64,000 bases of DNA from contig OW240913.1 in NCBI GenBank assembly GCA_933207985.1, positions 353,093,226 through 353,157,225 of the forward strand, read 5' to 3'. The stretch is from Pelobates cultripes. Lineage: Eukaryota; Chordata; Amphibia; Anura; Pelobatidae. Under the pieces are notes generated by a model, which did not search any database, was not told where the DNA came from, and saw only the letters and a program-made list of their open reading frames with translations. Below are positions 10,288 to 22,614 of this stretch, piece after piece (the first letter of the stretch is position 1; every line of letters begins with the position of its first letter). The position numbers were made by a program, and so were the translations under genes.

Positions 10288-12262
10288 ATGAATAAGACTT
10301 TTCCAGGACATTATTAGTTGTACAAAAGCACTTTAACAGCAGGGTTACCTATCATGGTGAAGTGCATACACTCTGTGATAACATGCACCTTTAACAACAA
10401 TCACCAGTGATGATGTAAAATAATTGTATCACTGGTACACCCCTATGTTGATACACCCTACCACCCCACTCATATATTTCTTGCCAATGTTGGCAAGAAT
10501 TGTATACCCTAACACACTCCTCAGAGACTGAATGCAGCACTAGGAGCTATCTTTACTGCCAAGTATCTGTCTTTAGGAGGGACAGTCCCTATTTTGAACA
10601 CAATTATCTCTTCCCCATGTTAATATCACTTTATTATCGGAGTTCTAAAACTTTGGAGCATACAGCACTGTAGTGTATCTTTAAACTGTGATACATGTGT
10701 TTAGAAATGTATTTTTCTTTTTAATACTTGATAAGCAGTAATAGGGCATGCACTTACCTAGAATGTCCTTTAACAGCTGCGTTCTTGCTCTTACAAACAT
10801 CCACGCATCATACAGCCATTTAAACGTATGGGAGGTATGACACATTCCCAGTGGAGACCTGGATTCATAAACCAGATACGCTTTATATATGCTTTTGGAG
10901 GCAGGTTTTCAAGTGCAATATATTAACTAAAGTGGATGTGTCACTCGGGGGTGGATTCTGCCAAAAATAGTGCACGTGTCAGCCTGAAGTGTATGTGCAA
11001 TAGGCCGATTGCTTGACGTGCCGGCCGCCCTCTTTAGGGACAACGTGCGGGACAAGGACCCAATATAAGGATGGCCAAATCCGTGACACTTGACAGTGTG
11101 TAGATGTTTGGGGTTTTTCTTTCATAGCCTATAAACTTTTTATAGCTTGTATTTAGTGTGATAATTTCATGGCATTTCAGCAGTATTCCATTTAGAACCT
11201 ATGTGTTCCGGAGAAGCTTTTCCATTTCCTGTTTATGCTGTCATTGACAAAGATATGATCACTTGACCATTTTTAAAGGTTTCTAGTTTATCCAGTGTCA
11301 ATAAAAATTTTTTTTTTTTTTAATTTTTTTTTTTACCATTTCTCTCGAGCTTCAGAATATCAAACAAAGCTATTAAACACAGAAAGAATTAATTGTAAAT
11401 CTTTAGTGCCTATGAAAATCTGTCCTCGTCGGATATAAAAAATATATATATATTTATATAAAACAAAGGCCTTTTCTCCTTGCACATGCTGTAACATGCA
11501 TAAATCTGAGTTAAACAATTCTCATAAAAAAAAGAAATATTTGGAAATGAATGCTGGCTCATGCTGAGAACATTTTGACTTGGAAGATCAGAGTGAAAGC
11601 CAAAGCAAAGGAGCTTGTCACAGTCATCAGGGCATTAAAAAAAATCAAAAAAAAATCAACAAACCGGGTTGATATAAAATGCTGCAAAATATTAGGACAG
11701 ACCAGATTTACCGTTTCCATTTACACAGACATTAATAAGAGCAATTATGTCAATCAGAATTCATGGACGGGGGATGGGAAACTTTTTTTTTTTTTTTTAA
11801 TAGTTTTTTATTCACAAGCATGCAAGAATGACACAGATTGCAATATGGTTACAATTATGATGCCATTTGTGAAACTATTTTTTTTTTAAGTATTATTTAT
11901 TTTTAAAAAACATAAGAATATATATAATTTCTTTGCAATATTTCGAAAATGAAGTCACAATAGCTGCAGTGTTTTTAAAGCAAAGCTTGTGGTTGAAATT
12001 ATAAGAAATCTGACAGTTCTTATAAGAATTTACATAATTGCAGCCAGAAAATTGACCTGGAAGTGAATGTTGCGACCTTTGAGTTGTATAATTTCCTATA
12101 GGTATAATATTGGCCTCTCCATAGTGTGAGAAAAGTACACAGTAGTTCATCCAAGGAATATATACTACGACATAGCAGAAATGATTGAAAATGCTAATAC
12201 AGATCTTGTGGTTCAAAATGGAGGACCTGACAAAATTAAACTTAAAATAATTTCCAGGCTAG
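10288..12262. other. No gene recognised; one poly-T retro-tail
   Basis: Mostly unique AT-rich sequence. At 11785-11890 a T run followed by TTTTTATTCACAAGCATGC looks like the reversed 3' tail of a short retrotransposed fragment. The 107-112-codon open frames at 11551 (+) and 11893 (-) have no recognisable content. Confidence 0.5.
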
Positions 12263-12772
12263 TTAAAGGAACACTATAGGGTCGGGAACACAAACATGTA
12301 TTCCTGATCTTATAGTGTTAAAACCACCATCTAGCCCCCCCCCTGCTCCTCTTGCCTCCCTAAATATAGTAAAAACTTACTTGTATTCAAGTCTTCAGCT
12401 GCTGCCCCTGATCTGCCTGATTGGCTGACTTTATCAGAAGTGTTTCTCTGAGCCAATCACAATGCTTTCCCATAGGATTGGCTGAGACTTTCAAGGAGGC
12501 AGATCAGGGGCAGAGCCAGCACAAGCCAAACACAGCCCTGGCCAATCAGCATCTCCTCATAGAGATGCATTGAATCAATGCATCACTGCCCCAGGAAGTA
12601 CCTCTAGCAGCCATCTGAGAAGTGGACAGTAGAGGTATGCCTAGGCTGTAATGTAACACCGCCTTTTCTCTGAAAAGACAATGTTTACTGCAAAAAGCTT
12701 AAAGGGACTAGTTCTACTTGGAACAAATACAATAAGCTGTAGTTGTTCTGGTGACTATAGTGACCCTTTAAA
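12263..12772 (+). mobile_element. T2-like MITE, subfamily A
   Basis: TTAAAGGAACACTATAGGGT at the left, GACTATAGTGACCCTTTAA at the right, TTAA at both outer edges as expected for a Kolobok/T2-type target. It carries the subfamily A interior, including two GGCAGATCAGGGGCAGAGCC-like segments. A second, incomplete T2-like start follows at 12810. Confidence 0.85.
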
Positions 12773-13318
12773 TTCTACCCTGGAAGATAAAACAATGGTG
12801 CATTATCTATTAAAAGGTTACTCCAAGCACCATTACAACTTCAGTGATTTGAAGTGCTCATGATGCCTCGAGTCTGTATGTGCAGTATTCAGCTAGCAAA
12901 GTTTAACCCCTTTGCTGCCAGAGATGTATCTCCGATGTCACTGACGTGTCATTAGCCGGTGCGGAACAACACTTCCATGCTGGCTAATATCAATTCTGTG
13001 CCTTTTTGACATCTGACGTCAGCACGCACACCAGATACATTGTTTAGCAAGTACCAAGTTTTCATTACACATGTGGGGCTAATTTCTGAAGATGCCCAGA
13101 TTTACCTTTAGTAGATCTCCTAAATTGTGTATTTTGGTAGAATTTTGCCATGCACAGGTGGCAGAGCTTAGTAAATAACTTAGCATGGTAGCATGCCTGC
13201 TATTGTAGTCAATAATAAGACTGCTGCATTCCAGAGAACAAATGGTTGCTATGTAATAACTCTCTCAGAAGCTTGGCTATTTCTTCCTTCGAGCTGCAGA
13301 TGGAGAAATTGTATGAGC

Positions 13319-13451
13319 CAGTGGTTCCCAACCCAGTCCTCCAGGCACACCAGCAGTCCAGCATCCAAACATTTCCCAGTTTGGTTCCAATGAGGATACT
13401 GACAACACCTGGACTGTTGGTGTGCCTTGAGGACTGGGTTGGGAACCGCTG
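13319..13451. mobile_element. hAT-type palindromic MITE
   Basis: CAGTGGTTCCCAACCCAGTC on the left and GACTGGGTTGGGAACCGCTG on the right form near-perfect inverted arms of about 32 bp. CAGTGGTT ends are typical of hAT-Charlie-like elements. The expected 8-bp target duplication is degenerate. A related copy lies at 58670-58801. Confidence 0.78.
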
Positions 13452-13736
13452 CCGAAGCCAAGGCCACTATGGTGTTTCCCATAAAACACCAATTAAAAAC
13501 ATGCATTGCCATCACATTAAAATGTTTATAGGAGTGCTACCACAGTTTGTAATCATCCTGGATTTTAAGCATGGGTAGCGCGTACAGTCACTAATATGAA
13601 TAAGTAATGAAGCTTGTTCCAATAGCAAATGTTAAATAAAAAATGGACATCAGTCTGTCTTTGTGCTTTATGTATATGTCATCTACCTTTTTCTTATATA
13701 TATCAAAGGGCACTCCATGTTGGAACTGACCTATTC

Positions 13737-14330
13737 TTTTTTTAATTCTTTATTTGGACTCAGACACACTGATGTGAGGAGGTATCATAAAACAAATACT
13801 GGTAAGAGGTTACCACACTATGAGATAAAGACATAGTATACAGTAATGATAATGCCAGTGAGCTGAGGGTTTTTGGGATCAAGGAGACTAAATGTTCGAC
13901 ATCTTGTTCTTGCCAGCTAGTGGACTTAGAAGGTGAGTGCAGCTAAGCATATGGTGCGTATGCAAAATGATGCTTATAAAGAGATATATTCTTGCCATTA
14001 TTAGGTGTAGAGGCTAACTAGCTGGGGTGAAAAAATTGGTAGGGGTAGTTACAGATGAGGGGAACCCGGAGTGGTCTTGGAAGTCCCCTGTAAGACAGAT
14101 ATGCCTTCTAAAAGACGGTTGGTACTAAATACGGGGGACTGCTATTCCTAAAATTTAACGCCCCAATGCCTCTAAAGCATATTATTCCTACGGCGAGTTG
14201 CTGGTAGAGGCGGGGGGGGGGGGGCATGGGGGAAAGGATGTTGGCTATGAGGCCAGCTCTTCTGAGTGCGGACGGACGGTGTGCAATTGTTCTCTAACGA
14301 GATGAACATAAATTGCAGTAAAACACAGGT
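13737..14330 (-). mobile_element. L1-type 3' end, minus strand
   Basis: It opens with TTTTTTTAATTCTTTATTTGG, the reverse of an AATAAA signal plus A tail, exactly as in the L1-type copies at 38866 and 41790. The body includes a 14-base G run at 14212-14224. Only a 3' untranslated region seems to be left; the far boundary is approximate. Confidence 0.45.
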
Positions 14331-14826
14331 AAAAGAAACTAACTTATATTGAACTATCTACAGTCCTGAAATGTTTGGACTGACCTATTTTTAATGTATT
14401 GCATAGGTGGTTCATTCAGATATGCAGAAACAAATCCAATCTAATAAGTTTGTTTTTTTTGATCATCATATTTGCAATAAATCCCAGGCTATTCCTTTCA
14501 GAGTGCTGACTTTACCTTGCAAACTCCGGCAAAGGTTTTTAGGGTCTCCAGGGGTATCAGTTCAGTTGTCACCTTTTTACTTGCTTTACTTTTTTTTTGC
14601 AAATACTATACAAATGAAGAACGCAAAAATGCAAACAATTATTCAGGCAAAAGGCGGTAAAATGCTAAATATTTGGCAGTTATATCATTTGGGTACCTAA
14701 ACAGTTAATAGTTCCACCAAAATAACAAGAAGCATTTTCCAACGTGTCTGCTTGTCCTGCATTTAGTAATATGGTTGATAATTTACACATTTTTAATAAA
14801 TACACCCGATTGTTTATAATGCTGCA

Positions 14827-15047
14827 TTAAAGCACTATGACCACTTCAGGGCTTTCAAGTGTCATAGTGACTGGAGTCTGTATGTGCAGTGTTTAACTAA
14901 CGGCATTATTAGCCAACCTGAAACCAGAGTTCCGGGCTGCTTAATGTCAATTTTGTGCAGAGAACTCTGCAGAACCCAGGAGCACATCTCTCAACAAGCA
15001 AGGAACCTCTGAGCCTGGTGGTTAAGATGCTTCAAGTATCCATTTAA
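14827..15047. mobile_element. T2-like MITE, divergent
   Basis: TTAAAGCACTATGACCACTT start and TTCAAGTATCCATTTAA end on TTAA borders. GAGTCTGTATGTGCAG is shared with the partial element at 12810. No coding content. Confidence 0.5.
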
Positions 15048-15217
15048 GTATTCATCTCTTCAATAAAAAGAAATGAAAAGGAAAAATAGGTACAAGGGCT
15101 AGATCTTGCATATTTGGTAGTAATTGCTGCGTGATCAGTCCTTTCTGAGATTTGGAATGTACTGGACTTGGAACTTTTCCTCCGTATGAAATTTATTATT
15201 CCTGCAGACAGAAGTCC

Positions 15218-15653
15218 TTAAAGGGAAACAAAGTTGTTTTCCTAGCACTAAAGTGATCTATATTGCCTCCCTCTCCAACCCCAACAGTGCTGAAGGGGCT
15301 AAAAATCCCTTTATCACTTATCGGATTCCAGCGCCGATGTCCCTCTGCTCTGGGTCAGGCTCCTTCTCTGCCAATGTCAACCGGCAGAGGAGAACTAATG
15401 TGATCGCATTAGGATTTCCCCCATAGGAAAGCATTGTATAATGCTTTCATATGGGGTTTTGAATGACACTAAATGTGAGGACGTCCAACGTCCTTTAGGC
15501 AGCCACTAGAGGTGGCATTAACACTGCAATGTAATTATTGCAGTTTATCAAAAACTGCAATAATTACAATTGCAGGAATAAGGGGCCTGGGACACTGCAC
15601 CCAGACCACTTCAGTGAGCTGAAGAGGTCTGGGTGCCTATACCGTCCCTTTAA
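15218..15653 (+). mobile_element. T2-like MITE, subfamily C
   Basis: TTAAAGGGAAACAAAGTTG at the left; at the right the palindrome CCAGACCACTTCAGTGAGCT / GAAGAGGTCTGGGTGCC and GTCCCTTTAA. It shares the ATAGGAAAGCATTG and GCAGCCACTAGAGG segments with the elements at 22117, 23423 and 57974. Confidence 0.8.
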
Positions 15654-15654
15654 T

Positions 15655-16740
15655 GCATTGCAACAAAAACAGAGAATATGAGAATTCAGAGAACGACCAA
15701 AAACGTAGAGATACTCAGTAGCGTGCCCTTCGGTGAGTCCCCACTCAGGGCTCAAAAATGTTTTTCATATCTGCACAAGAGATACAGCAACCCCGGACAA
15801 TTGTTTTGCCATTCTTTTTGCCTCGTCAGTGTAGCAAATACCCCTCTTGGCACAGTCTGGATTTTAGCTTAGGGAGGGCCCAAGCAAATGCATTGCAAAA
15901 TATACAGAGAAAATGATAACTCTGAGAACTGGTAAAAGCTTAGAGAAGCTCAGTAGCTTGTATGTACGTAGTGGGCATTGGATAGCATTCCCTTCATCCC
16001 CCATAAAACCATAACTTACCCCTTCAAATAACGACAGACAACTTCTTGGAGAATAACAGGCCACAGCATTTATTAACACAACCAAATACTGTATGACTCC
16101 TTTAACATATAACGAAATAATAAATATCATAAATTAACATAAACAATTTGCATATAGTCATACAGTAACCAAAGGAACCGTCCTTGCCAATCCAACTTCC
16201 CCAAGGCTCTCACCTCCCACCTGCGGCATAATAAAAACATCTTCCTTTTCAGGGCTCCCCACCAACTCGGTGGGGCCCAACCATAGTGCTCCCCACTGGT
16301 CGACTTACAACCCAGTGGGGACACGTCCAACCTGGTACCTCCTCCAGGTTCACCATAAGAGACAGGGGGAGGATAAGACCCGGCCATTATCCCCCCTTTT
16401 CATCTAATCTACCAAACCATCCCTTATTTGGCAAGGACACACCCCCGCCTCGCTGTGACAAACCCCCCGGGCCCAAAGCAGCAAAGGGAAGGTGGGTGGG
16501 AAACTTGTTGCTGGCCCGGCTCCTAAGTGGCACTGAGGTCAGTCTGATTTGTCACCACCCACTTCCTCACATCTCACACTCCCACATGTAGCATATAGCC
16601 AATCATCCATCCCACACTCATACACGTGCCCCTGTCCGCTAAGCTGCACACTCTCCCTTGGGCCTTGCCCTTCATTTAGTCCCCGTTCAGGTTAAAAAAT
16701 GTTTTTGCTCACTTGTGCCACTGCCTTATGTGTTTTAGTT
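15655..16740. repeat. Duplicated block, second copy interrupted
   Basis: 15655-15780 (GCATTGCAAC..., ACTCAGTAGC, GTGAGTCCCCACTCAGGGCT, AAAAATGTTTTT) recurs as 15887-15989 plus 16668-16740 (GCATTGCAAA..., GCTCAGTAGC; then TTTAGTCCCCGTTCAGG, AAAAATGTTTTT). The second copy is split by a 670-bp insertion. The two copies are clearly diverged. Confidence 0.6.
15998..16667. mobile_element. Unclassified 670-bp insertion
   Basis: The block separating the halves of the duplicated sequence is flanked by CCCTTCAT at 15990-15997 and again at 16668-16675. It is GC-rich on the right and AT-rich on the left; on the minus strand it contains AATAAATGCTGTGGCC, which resembles a retrotransposon polyadenylation region. 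The ends are neither TG...CA nor clear inverted repeats, so I leave the class open. Confidence 0.45.
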
Positions 16741-18898
16741 GCAAGACTTCCTATTGGCATAGAATGCCATTTTACTCCACACATTTTGGAGAAAGAGGCC
16801 AGTTACATCGACTCCTTTCCTCTGTCTGTCGGTTTCCACATATAGAGTAGAATTATTGCTGTTATGTACACAGTCGAGCACACAGTTTGAACAAGTAAAC
16901 GAGAAAGCTATTCCTACGGAAGATGGATTTTTATAGCACCTGCCTGTTATTACATGGCACAGTATTTCTAATGAAAGCTGTGTCATGTTCTATTTCCCCC
17001 CCCTTAACATAGACCAAAGATGTGCTTCTCATTTTTTTTTCAGAAGTAAAAAAAATGTAAAGTTTAATAATTATTTTCCATAACGAATGGGGAATACTGC
17101 GCACATCACCTCTTTGCAGCTTTTGGGCCTTAATACTTAATATTGGGGCTGACCCAAGATATCTAAAGTATGTCCCAGTCTCTCCAGGATTAGTGGGAGT
17201 TTAGTATATATTTAATACTTCACCATGTGAGATCTACAGGATCTGTAAATCTAGAACTATTAGGGCAGCACTGGGCTTTACATGTCCCAGTTTGGCCAAG
17301 ATTGATGGGAGTCAAAGTTCCGGCCAGCAACCACTATTCGTGGCTACCATCATTTATTCTCTCCACCTCTTTTCACTGACTTTCCAGGTAAGGGGCTGGC
17401 GAGAGAGAGAGAGACACTGCATCTTTCACCCCAGCATATTCTCAGCAAATCAGTAAGGGGAGACGGGTTTAGTTAATGAGGACAGCTGCTATTACTGACT
17501 GCTGCCCCTGGAGTATGACTCCCATCAAATCCTGTCAGGCTGCCTTAATAAACAACCAAGTATGAATGTGTATATGTGCTTGTATGTACTGCGTTCCAGA
17601 GTACTTGGAATGGCAAGGAAAAATCTCTGGAATTCCTGCCGATGAGGAACACAATTCAATAAAAAATATTTTTAAAAGAAGATCAAAAGGTCTTGCTGCT
17701 GCTATATTATTTTCTGTGGGAATTCTGAATATATCCTATAAATCCCTGCTTAATCGGCATTACAGGCTTAAAAGGCAGCAGTATAATTGGATGAAAACAC
17801 ACATTGCAAGTTGCAGGGGAGGGGCCTGAGAGGTGGGTTAAAAAGTAATACAACTAGTATTCGTATTTAAAAAAAAAAAGTAAAGTTAATAAAAAAAGTC
17901 CTGTAGAGCTCATTTGCCAATGCCTATTGCACCTACACATTGCACCTAACATGTAGCGTCACGATTACAGCTTTCGCATATAAAGGAAGTCTGCATCCAC
18001 TTCTTTTTATATTTATTTTCAAAGCTGCGTTAATTCTGCGTTGGAGACACTATAACATTTGTCCTTGCGCCATATAAACACCACATGGCGAATGGAAGTG
18101 CAGTGCAGATACAAATATCAAGACTACGTGATATTACAAAACGATTAGCTTTCAGACATGTATGTTTTCTCTGACTGATCTTTACATGACGTACGTATAT
18201 TTATATTTGTGTTTAATGCACCTTATTGGGTGACTGCCTTGGTTTTGAAGACGGTTTGCACGGATGTTACAACAGAGTTAAGCAGGTGCCAGATTTTTCG
18301 GAGACGCAAACACCTGCCAGGCAACTCCAGATATCTTTGCAGTTCAGAGACATTTTCCCAGGCTCCCAAATGAATGGTCACTAATAGCCGTGGGAGAGGG
18401 CTTTCCACTGTTATACACTGTACCACAGACTCTTTTTGGCAGCCATGTGAATATCAAGTCAACTTGGCTGTGACTCCACTGGAAAACAAGTGTTACTGGA
18501 TAGTTTTACAGTAAAAAGTCAGTGTCTGATATTTCCTCTTACTGTCCTGGGACTATGAATTATAACAAGCAGGGTAAATTACCACTCCCTTTAAATATTA
18601 CTCATCCAAAACATTCGGCATTTTAAATGCAAGTTTGCTTTAATAAAAAAACATTCTCTCTTCCCGTCTCATTTCCACATCTGCTGATTTATCTTAGGGA
18701 CGTCTAGAAACTGTACTATATTATAAAGTATGTTTCAGGTAATGCATGCTTCAAAATAATCTACCTCTAGCGTAGAAAAATCAGAAGAGATGACCACATT
18801 GTAGAAGGCAAATGCTTTAAAAAAGGTCCAAATAAAAAACATTTATTGGTGTACTGTCAGTTATTCACTAACATGAGAATTATTAGTGAATTCCAAAT
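16741..18898. other. No firm gene; possible MITE and possible exon
   Basis: 17280-17545 holds inverted segments (GATTGATGGGAGTCAAAG and TATGACTCCCATCAAATC) that suggest a worn hAT-type MITE. On the minus strand 18223-18426 is an open frame with protein-like composition (Leu/Arg-rich, VSELQRYLELPG, RLRKIWHLLNSV) preceded by a plausible acceptor. Neither is secure. Confidence 0.35.
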
Positions 18899-19200
18899 TT
18901 AAAGCGGCATTGTCACACAAACTCTCTACGGAGGATCCTGCGGTCTTGTGACATCCTCCATGCTGTACCCTTGCACATGCGCGAGAGTACAAAAGTTCCA
19001 TTGGCTCCTGCGCTGAGGCGTCAGGAGTTGAAGAGGAGGAGCCAGAGGAAGATGGCGGTGCTCTCAAGGGACAGGAACAGGTAAGTACATCTCACATTTT
19101 CCTGCCCACCCCCTCCCTCCAGTCACCCAACGGCACTGTCACCATCGAGGACACTGGAGCGAATTCTGCAAAGTCCCAGACGGTGACCATGCCACTTTAA
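18899..19200 (+). mobile_element. T2-like MITE, subfamily D
   Basis: Left end TTAAAGCGGCATTGTCAC and right end GTGACCATGCCACTTTAA are inverted copies with two mismatches on TTAA borders. The inner part (AAGATGGCGGTGCTC, GGTAAGTACATCTCAC) recurs at 32085-32200 as a partial copy and more faintly near 25195. Confidence 0.82.
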
Positions 19201-19425
19201 GGCCAGAGTAACCGACCTAAAAGCATAGCTGTCTTCAAGAATTTTTCCATTTCAGCTAATTTGACCTTAAATTTGAATTCTAACTTTAGTGAATAACCCT
19301 TTCAATGTTTAAATTATGTTCTGTGGAGAAAAAAGAGAGTGAGAGAGAGAGAGAGAGGTGGGGGGCATAGATGTCTTCTTGTTATCAAATAAACACTGCT
19401 GTATTTGTGCATTTATTGAGAAGTT

Positions 19426-19942
19426 TTAAAGGAATGCTATAGTGTTAAAACCACCATCTAGCCCACCTGCTCCACCTCCTCCCTAAATATAGCAAACTCT
19501 TACCTGTACTCCAGTCAGCCGGTGCTGGCTCTGCCCCTGATCTGCCTGCTTGGCTGACATCATCAGAAGTGGTGTTCTGAGCCAATCACAATGCATTCCT
19601 ATATGAAATCACTGGATTGACTGAGACTGTCAAAGAGGCAGATCAGGGGCAGAGCAAGCACAAGCCAAACACATCCATGGACATCATCTCATAGAAATGC
19701 ATTGAATCAGTGCAGAGGGTGGAGACATTGAATGTCAGTCACACTGTGCAGCACTGCCTCAGGAAGCACCTCTGGCAGGTATCTGAGGAGTGGCCAGTGG
19801 AGTTATCCCTAGACTGTAATGTAAACACTGCATTTTCTCTGAAAAGACAGTGTTTACAGCAAAAACCCTGAAGGGACTGATTATACTCACCTGAACAAAT
19901 ACAATAAGCTGTAATTGTTCTGATAATGAGTGTCGCTTTTAA
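19426..19942 (+). mobile_element. T2-like MITE, subfamily A
   Basis: TTAAAGGAATGCTATAGTG start, GAGTGTCGCTTTTAA end. The usual inverted first 30 bases are shortened: the sequence goes straight from CTATAG to TGTTAAAACCACCATC, so the GGTCAGGAACACAAACATG palindrome was deleted here. Confidence 0.8.
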
Positions 19943-20096
19943 GCAGTGAATCTCTTAGTTTTGTAGGCCTCTACGTAACCCTAGCCTTTGGTCATCTATT
20001 TTGTGAATAACCTTTGCCTCCTAGGACTCCTAAATAAAATAAATATGTTTATAGCCCTGCCAAATAACTCTGTTCACTTTATATTAATGGTGAAAA

Positions 20097-20165
20097 CCTG
20101 GCTTGATAAAGGCTGTTAGGAGACAAAACATTGCTGCTTTGAATCTATTAAAACTGCCTGGATTG
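20097..20165 (+). mobile_element. Hammerhead-like motif, decayed Penelope-type remnant
   Basis: GCTTGATAAAGGCTGTTAGG then AGACAAAACATTGC matches the layout of the motif at 33201 (TTGATAA, stem, GAAAC). CpG decay could account for ACAAAACA in place of CGAAACG. It is followed by ATTAAAACTGCCTGGATTG, close to the AATAAATCTGCCTGGACAC after the 33201 copy, which supports common origin. Confidence 0.4.
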
Positions 20166-21129
20166 TCTACCTGTGCCCAATCTTCTTCTATGTTTGTTAC
20201 CGGTTGAGACACAGCCACCATTTCAAAAAAAACGTGCCTACCCAGGCTTTTCTTTGTATTAAATCCACATAAAATATGTTTAGAAGATTTCTTATCTTCT
20301 GACTGAGGAAATAAGTTTGCAAGATTGGGGGGAAAAAGGTGAAATACTATTTAAAAATAGAAAAATGCGCTCACTAAATTTCTCAAAACTGTCCGGTTTA
20401 TTTTCTAAATTGAGAGTTCAAGGTGATTTCAAAGTGAATTTCAGATTTAAGGTCACAATAGCCAATACGAAAAAATTATCTAAGTCTTTTATGCTTTCCA
20501 TTCTGCTTCTCTGGCCTTTGATTTGAAATTCCCTTTAGTGAATATTTTTAGTGGATAACATGAGTCCTAGATCCTTCAAGTTTTAGGCTTCCAGGAAGCA
20601 CAGGGTCGTCCACCTGCATTGTGACTGGCTAGCTACGAAGTCCGTTAATCACAATGTAGTCCTGAGCAAGACTAGCTTCTACTAGGCATTCTCACTGACC
20701 GGATACATTTGGGATCATCATATGGAATGGGTGGACATGATGGGCATCACTGCCTAGTATCACTACCCTATCATTATGTGCATACATTTCTTAAAAAAGA
20801 AGAGGTCCACTACAACCAGCCATAAGTTCACACCAAACACCCTGCGGTACACTACCGACTTGTAAACGACCACAAGAGATAAGGATGTTAATAAACCTAG
20901 GTTTAAACAACATGCCAAGCAGACCAGAATGGAAAACAGCAGAACATAGTTAGGTTGATGTATCTATGCAGAGGTGTTCGGCCATAAGGCCCATTGTAAG
21001 AATGTGTTATTTTTAATGTCGGTGTACTTCTATACCTTAACAATTGTTCCTACCCCCTTTTTTCTTTCGGTAACCCAAACCACGTTACGACTTAAAAAAA
21101 AGAAATTCTATAAATAAAGATTATATATT

Positions 21130-21169
<40 letters not shown>

Positions 21170-21196
21170 AGGAGGTTCACTCTGTATCTGTCCTAA

Positions 21197-21660
21197 TTAA
21201 AGGAACACTCCAAACCCCTAAATCATATGCTTTATGTATGAAGAGTGTGTCTTTTTTTTTAAGTTACAAAAAGTGCAGATTTAAATAGAAATGGACACTC
21301 TTATAAATTAACCTAACCGTCCTCTTACTTCCTGGTTATTTATCTAAGAGGAGCTGATCCCAAGAGGCAGCTACTGCCATGTAACAGACTTCTTATTGAG
21401 CTGCATTGGGAAGTCTGTGATTGGACAGCCACAAAAAGTCTGGGTGTGGTTAGAAGGGGAGGGTTTGCAAAGGTTGCAGACACGAGAGCTGCAGATTTTT
21501 CAAGCTGTTTTAAGATATTTCCCCAATTAAAAATGCATAATTTAATAATTTTCTGTGGTGCAGCCTTTTTTTAATTGTATATTTAAATGCATGCATTTTT
21601 GTATTGGTGTATATCTACTAAACTGTAATTTTTGTACTTTGCCGTGTAATGTCCATTTAA
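21197..21660 (+). mobile_element. T2-like MITE, subfamily B
   Basis: TTAAAGGAACACTCCAAACC on the left, GTAATGTCCATTTAA on the right, TTAA borders. Interior markers ACTTCCTGGTTATTTA, GGAAGTCTGTGATTGGACAG and AGTGCAGATTTAAATAGAA recur in reverse orientation at 31589 and 47157. A (TA)n run at 21137-21163 lies just upstream. Confidence 0.8.
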
Positions 21661-21991
21661 TTCCTAGAACACCTGCTTTATTTGTTTCTTATGTGTGGAG
21701 GTCCTAGGAACCCTGCCACTGTATTTCTATTTTATTTTAAATACTGATTCAGTTACATGTCTTTGTTATGGAGGCTGAAGTGATCTGTGTGCCTATAGTG
21801 TCCTTTTAATATATGGAGTCATCATGCCCAAAATTATCACACTAAACTCTGTTACTGCTTCGTCAGATGCAGTGCTTCTTTATGAGAAGCACCCAGAGAT
21901 GCACAGTAGCAACTACATAAAAAGCATTTATGATCATCATTCTAAGGCCGCTAGATTAGAGGTGAGTGCTCCTTTAACACAAGTGTAATTT

Positions 21992-22116
21992 ATAGGGATG
22001 GGCATGGGCAAAAGATTCAGTTCGGTTCGGGACTTCAGCAATTCGGGACTTCAGCAATTCGGGACTTCGGTTCGGTTCGGCTCGGCACTTTCAAAATTCG
22101 GAACGTCGGCAATTCC
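21992..22116. mobile_element. Truncated repeat with TTCGGTTCGG units
   Basis: A TAGGGATGGGCATGGGC start is followed by tandem TTCGGGACTTCAGCAA units. It ends where the T2-like element at 22117 begins, so it was probably interrupted or truncated. Superfamily not assigned, though TAGGGATGGGC resembles some hAT ends. Confidence 0.35.
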
Positions 22117-22320
22117 TTAAAGGACCACTATAGGCACCCAGACCACTTCAGCTTAATGAGGTGGTCTGGGTGCCTGGTCCAGCTAGGGTTAACCTTTTTT
22201 CTATACACATAGCAGTTTCAGAGAAACTGCTATGTTTATATTCGGGTTAATCCAGCCTCTAGTGGCTGTCTCATTGACAGCCGCTAGAGGTCTTCCGCGC
22301 TTCTCACTGTGAAAATAACA
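22117..22320 (+). mobile_element. T2-like MITE, subfamily C, 3' truncated
   Basis: TTAAAGGACCACTATAGGCA, the CCAGACCACTTCAGC / GGTGGTCTGGGTGCC hairpin, AGCAGTTTCAGAGAAACTGC and CTAGTGGCTGTCTCATTGAC are as in 23423 and 57974 (reversed there). The element breaks off at about 22320 where Tc1-like sequence starts. Confidence 0.75.
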
Positions 22321-22324
22321 GATA

Positions 22325-22614
22325 CTACGCAAACCTTCTTGCCACAGCTCGCATTGATGTGCCATCCTGGATGAGCTGCACTACCTGAGCCACTTGTGTG
22401 GGTTGTAGACTCCGTGTCATGCTACCACTAGAGTGAAAGCACCGCCAGCGTTCAAAAGTGACCAAAACCTCAGCCAGGAAGCATAGGAACTGAGAACTGG
22501 TCTGTGGTCACCACCTGCAGAACCACTCCTTTATTGGGGGTGTCTTGCTAATTGCCTATAATTTCCACCTGTTGTCTATCCCATTTGCACAACAGCATGT
22601 GAAATTGATTGTCA
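22325..22614 (-). pseudogene. Tc1-like transposon 5' fragment
   Basis: Read on the minus strand, a start codon at 22420-22418 opens a frame to 22325 with [20 protein letters not shown] and then [10 protein letters not shown]. This is the N-terminal helix-turn-helix of a Tc1-family transposase that I recall as common in fish and frogs. The rest of the transposase, including the DDE residues, is absent: the frame stops at the junction with the T2-like fragment. Upstream of the start codon the fragment keeps about 190 bp of the 5' region; the terminal repeat is missing. A dead relic. Confidence 0.72.
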
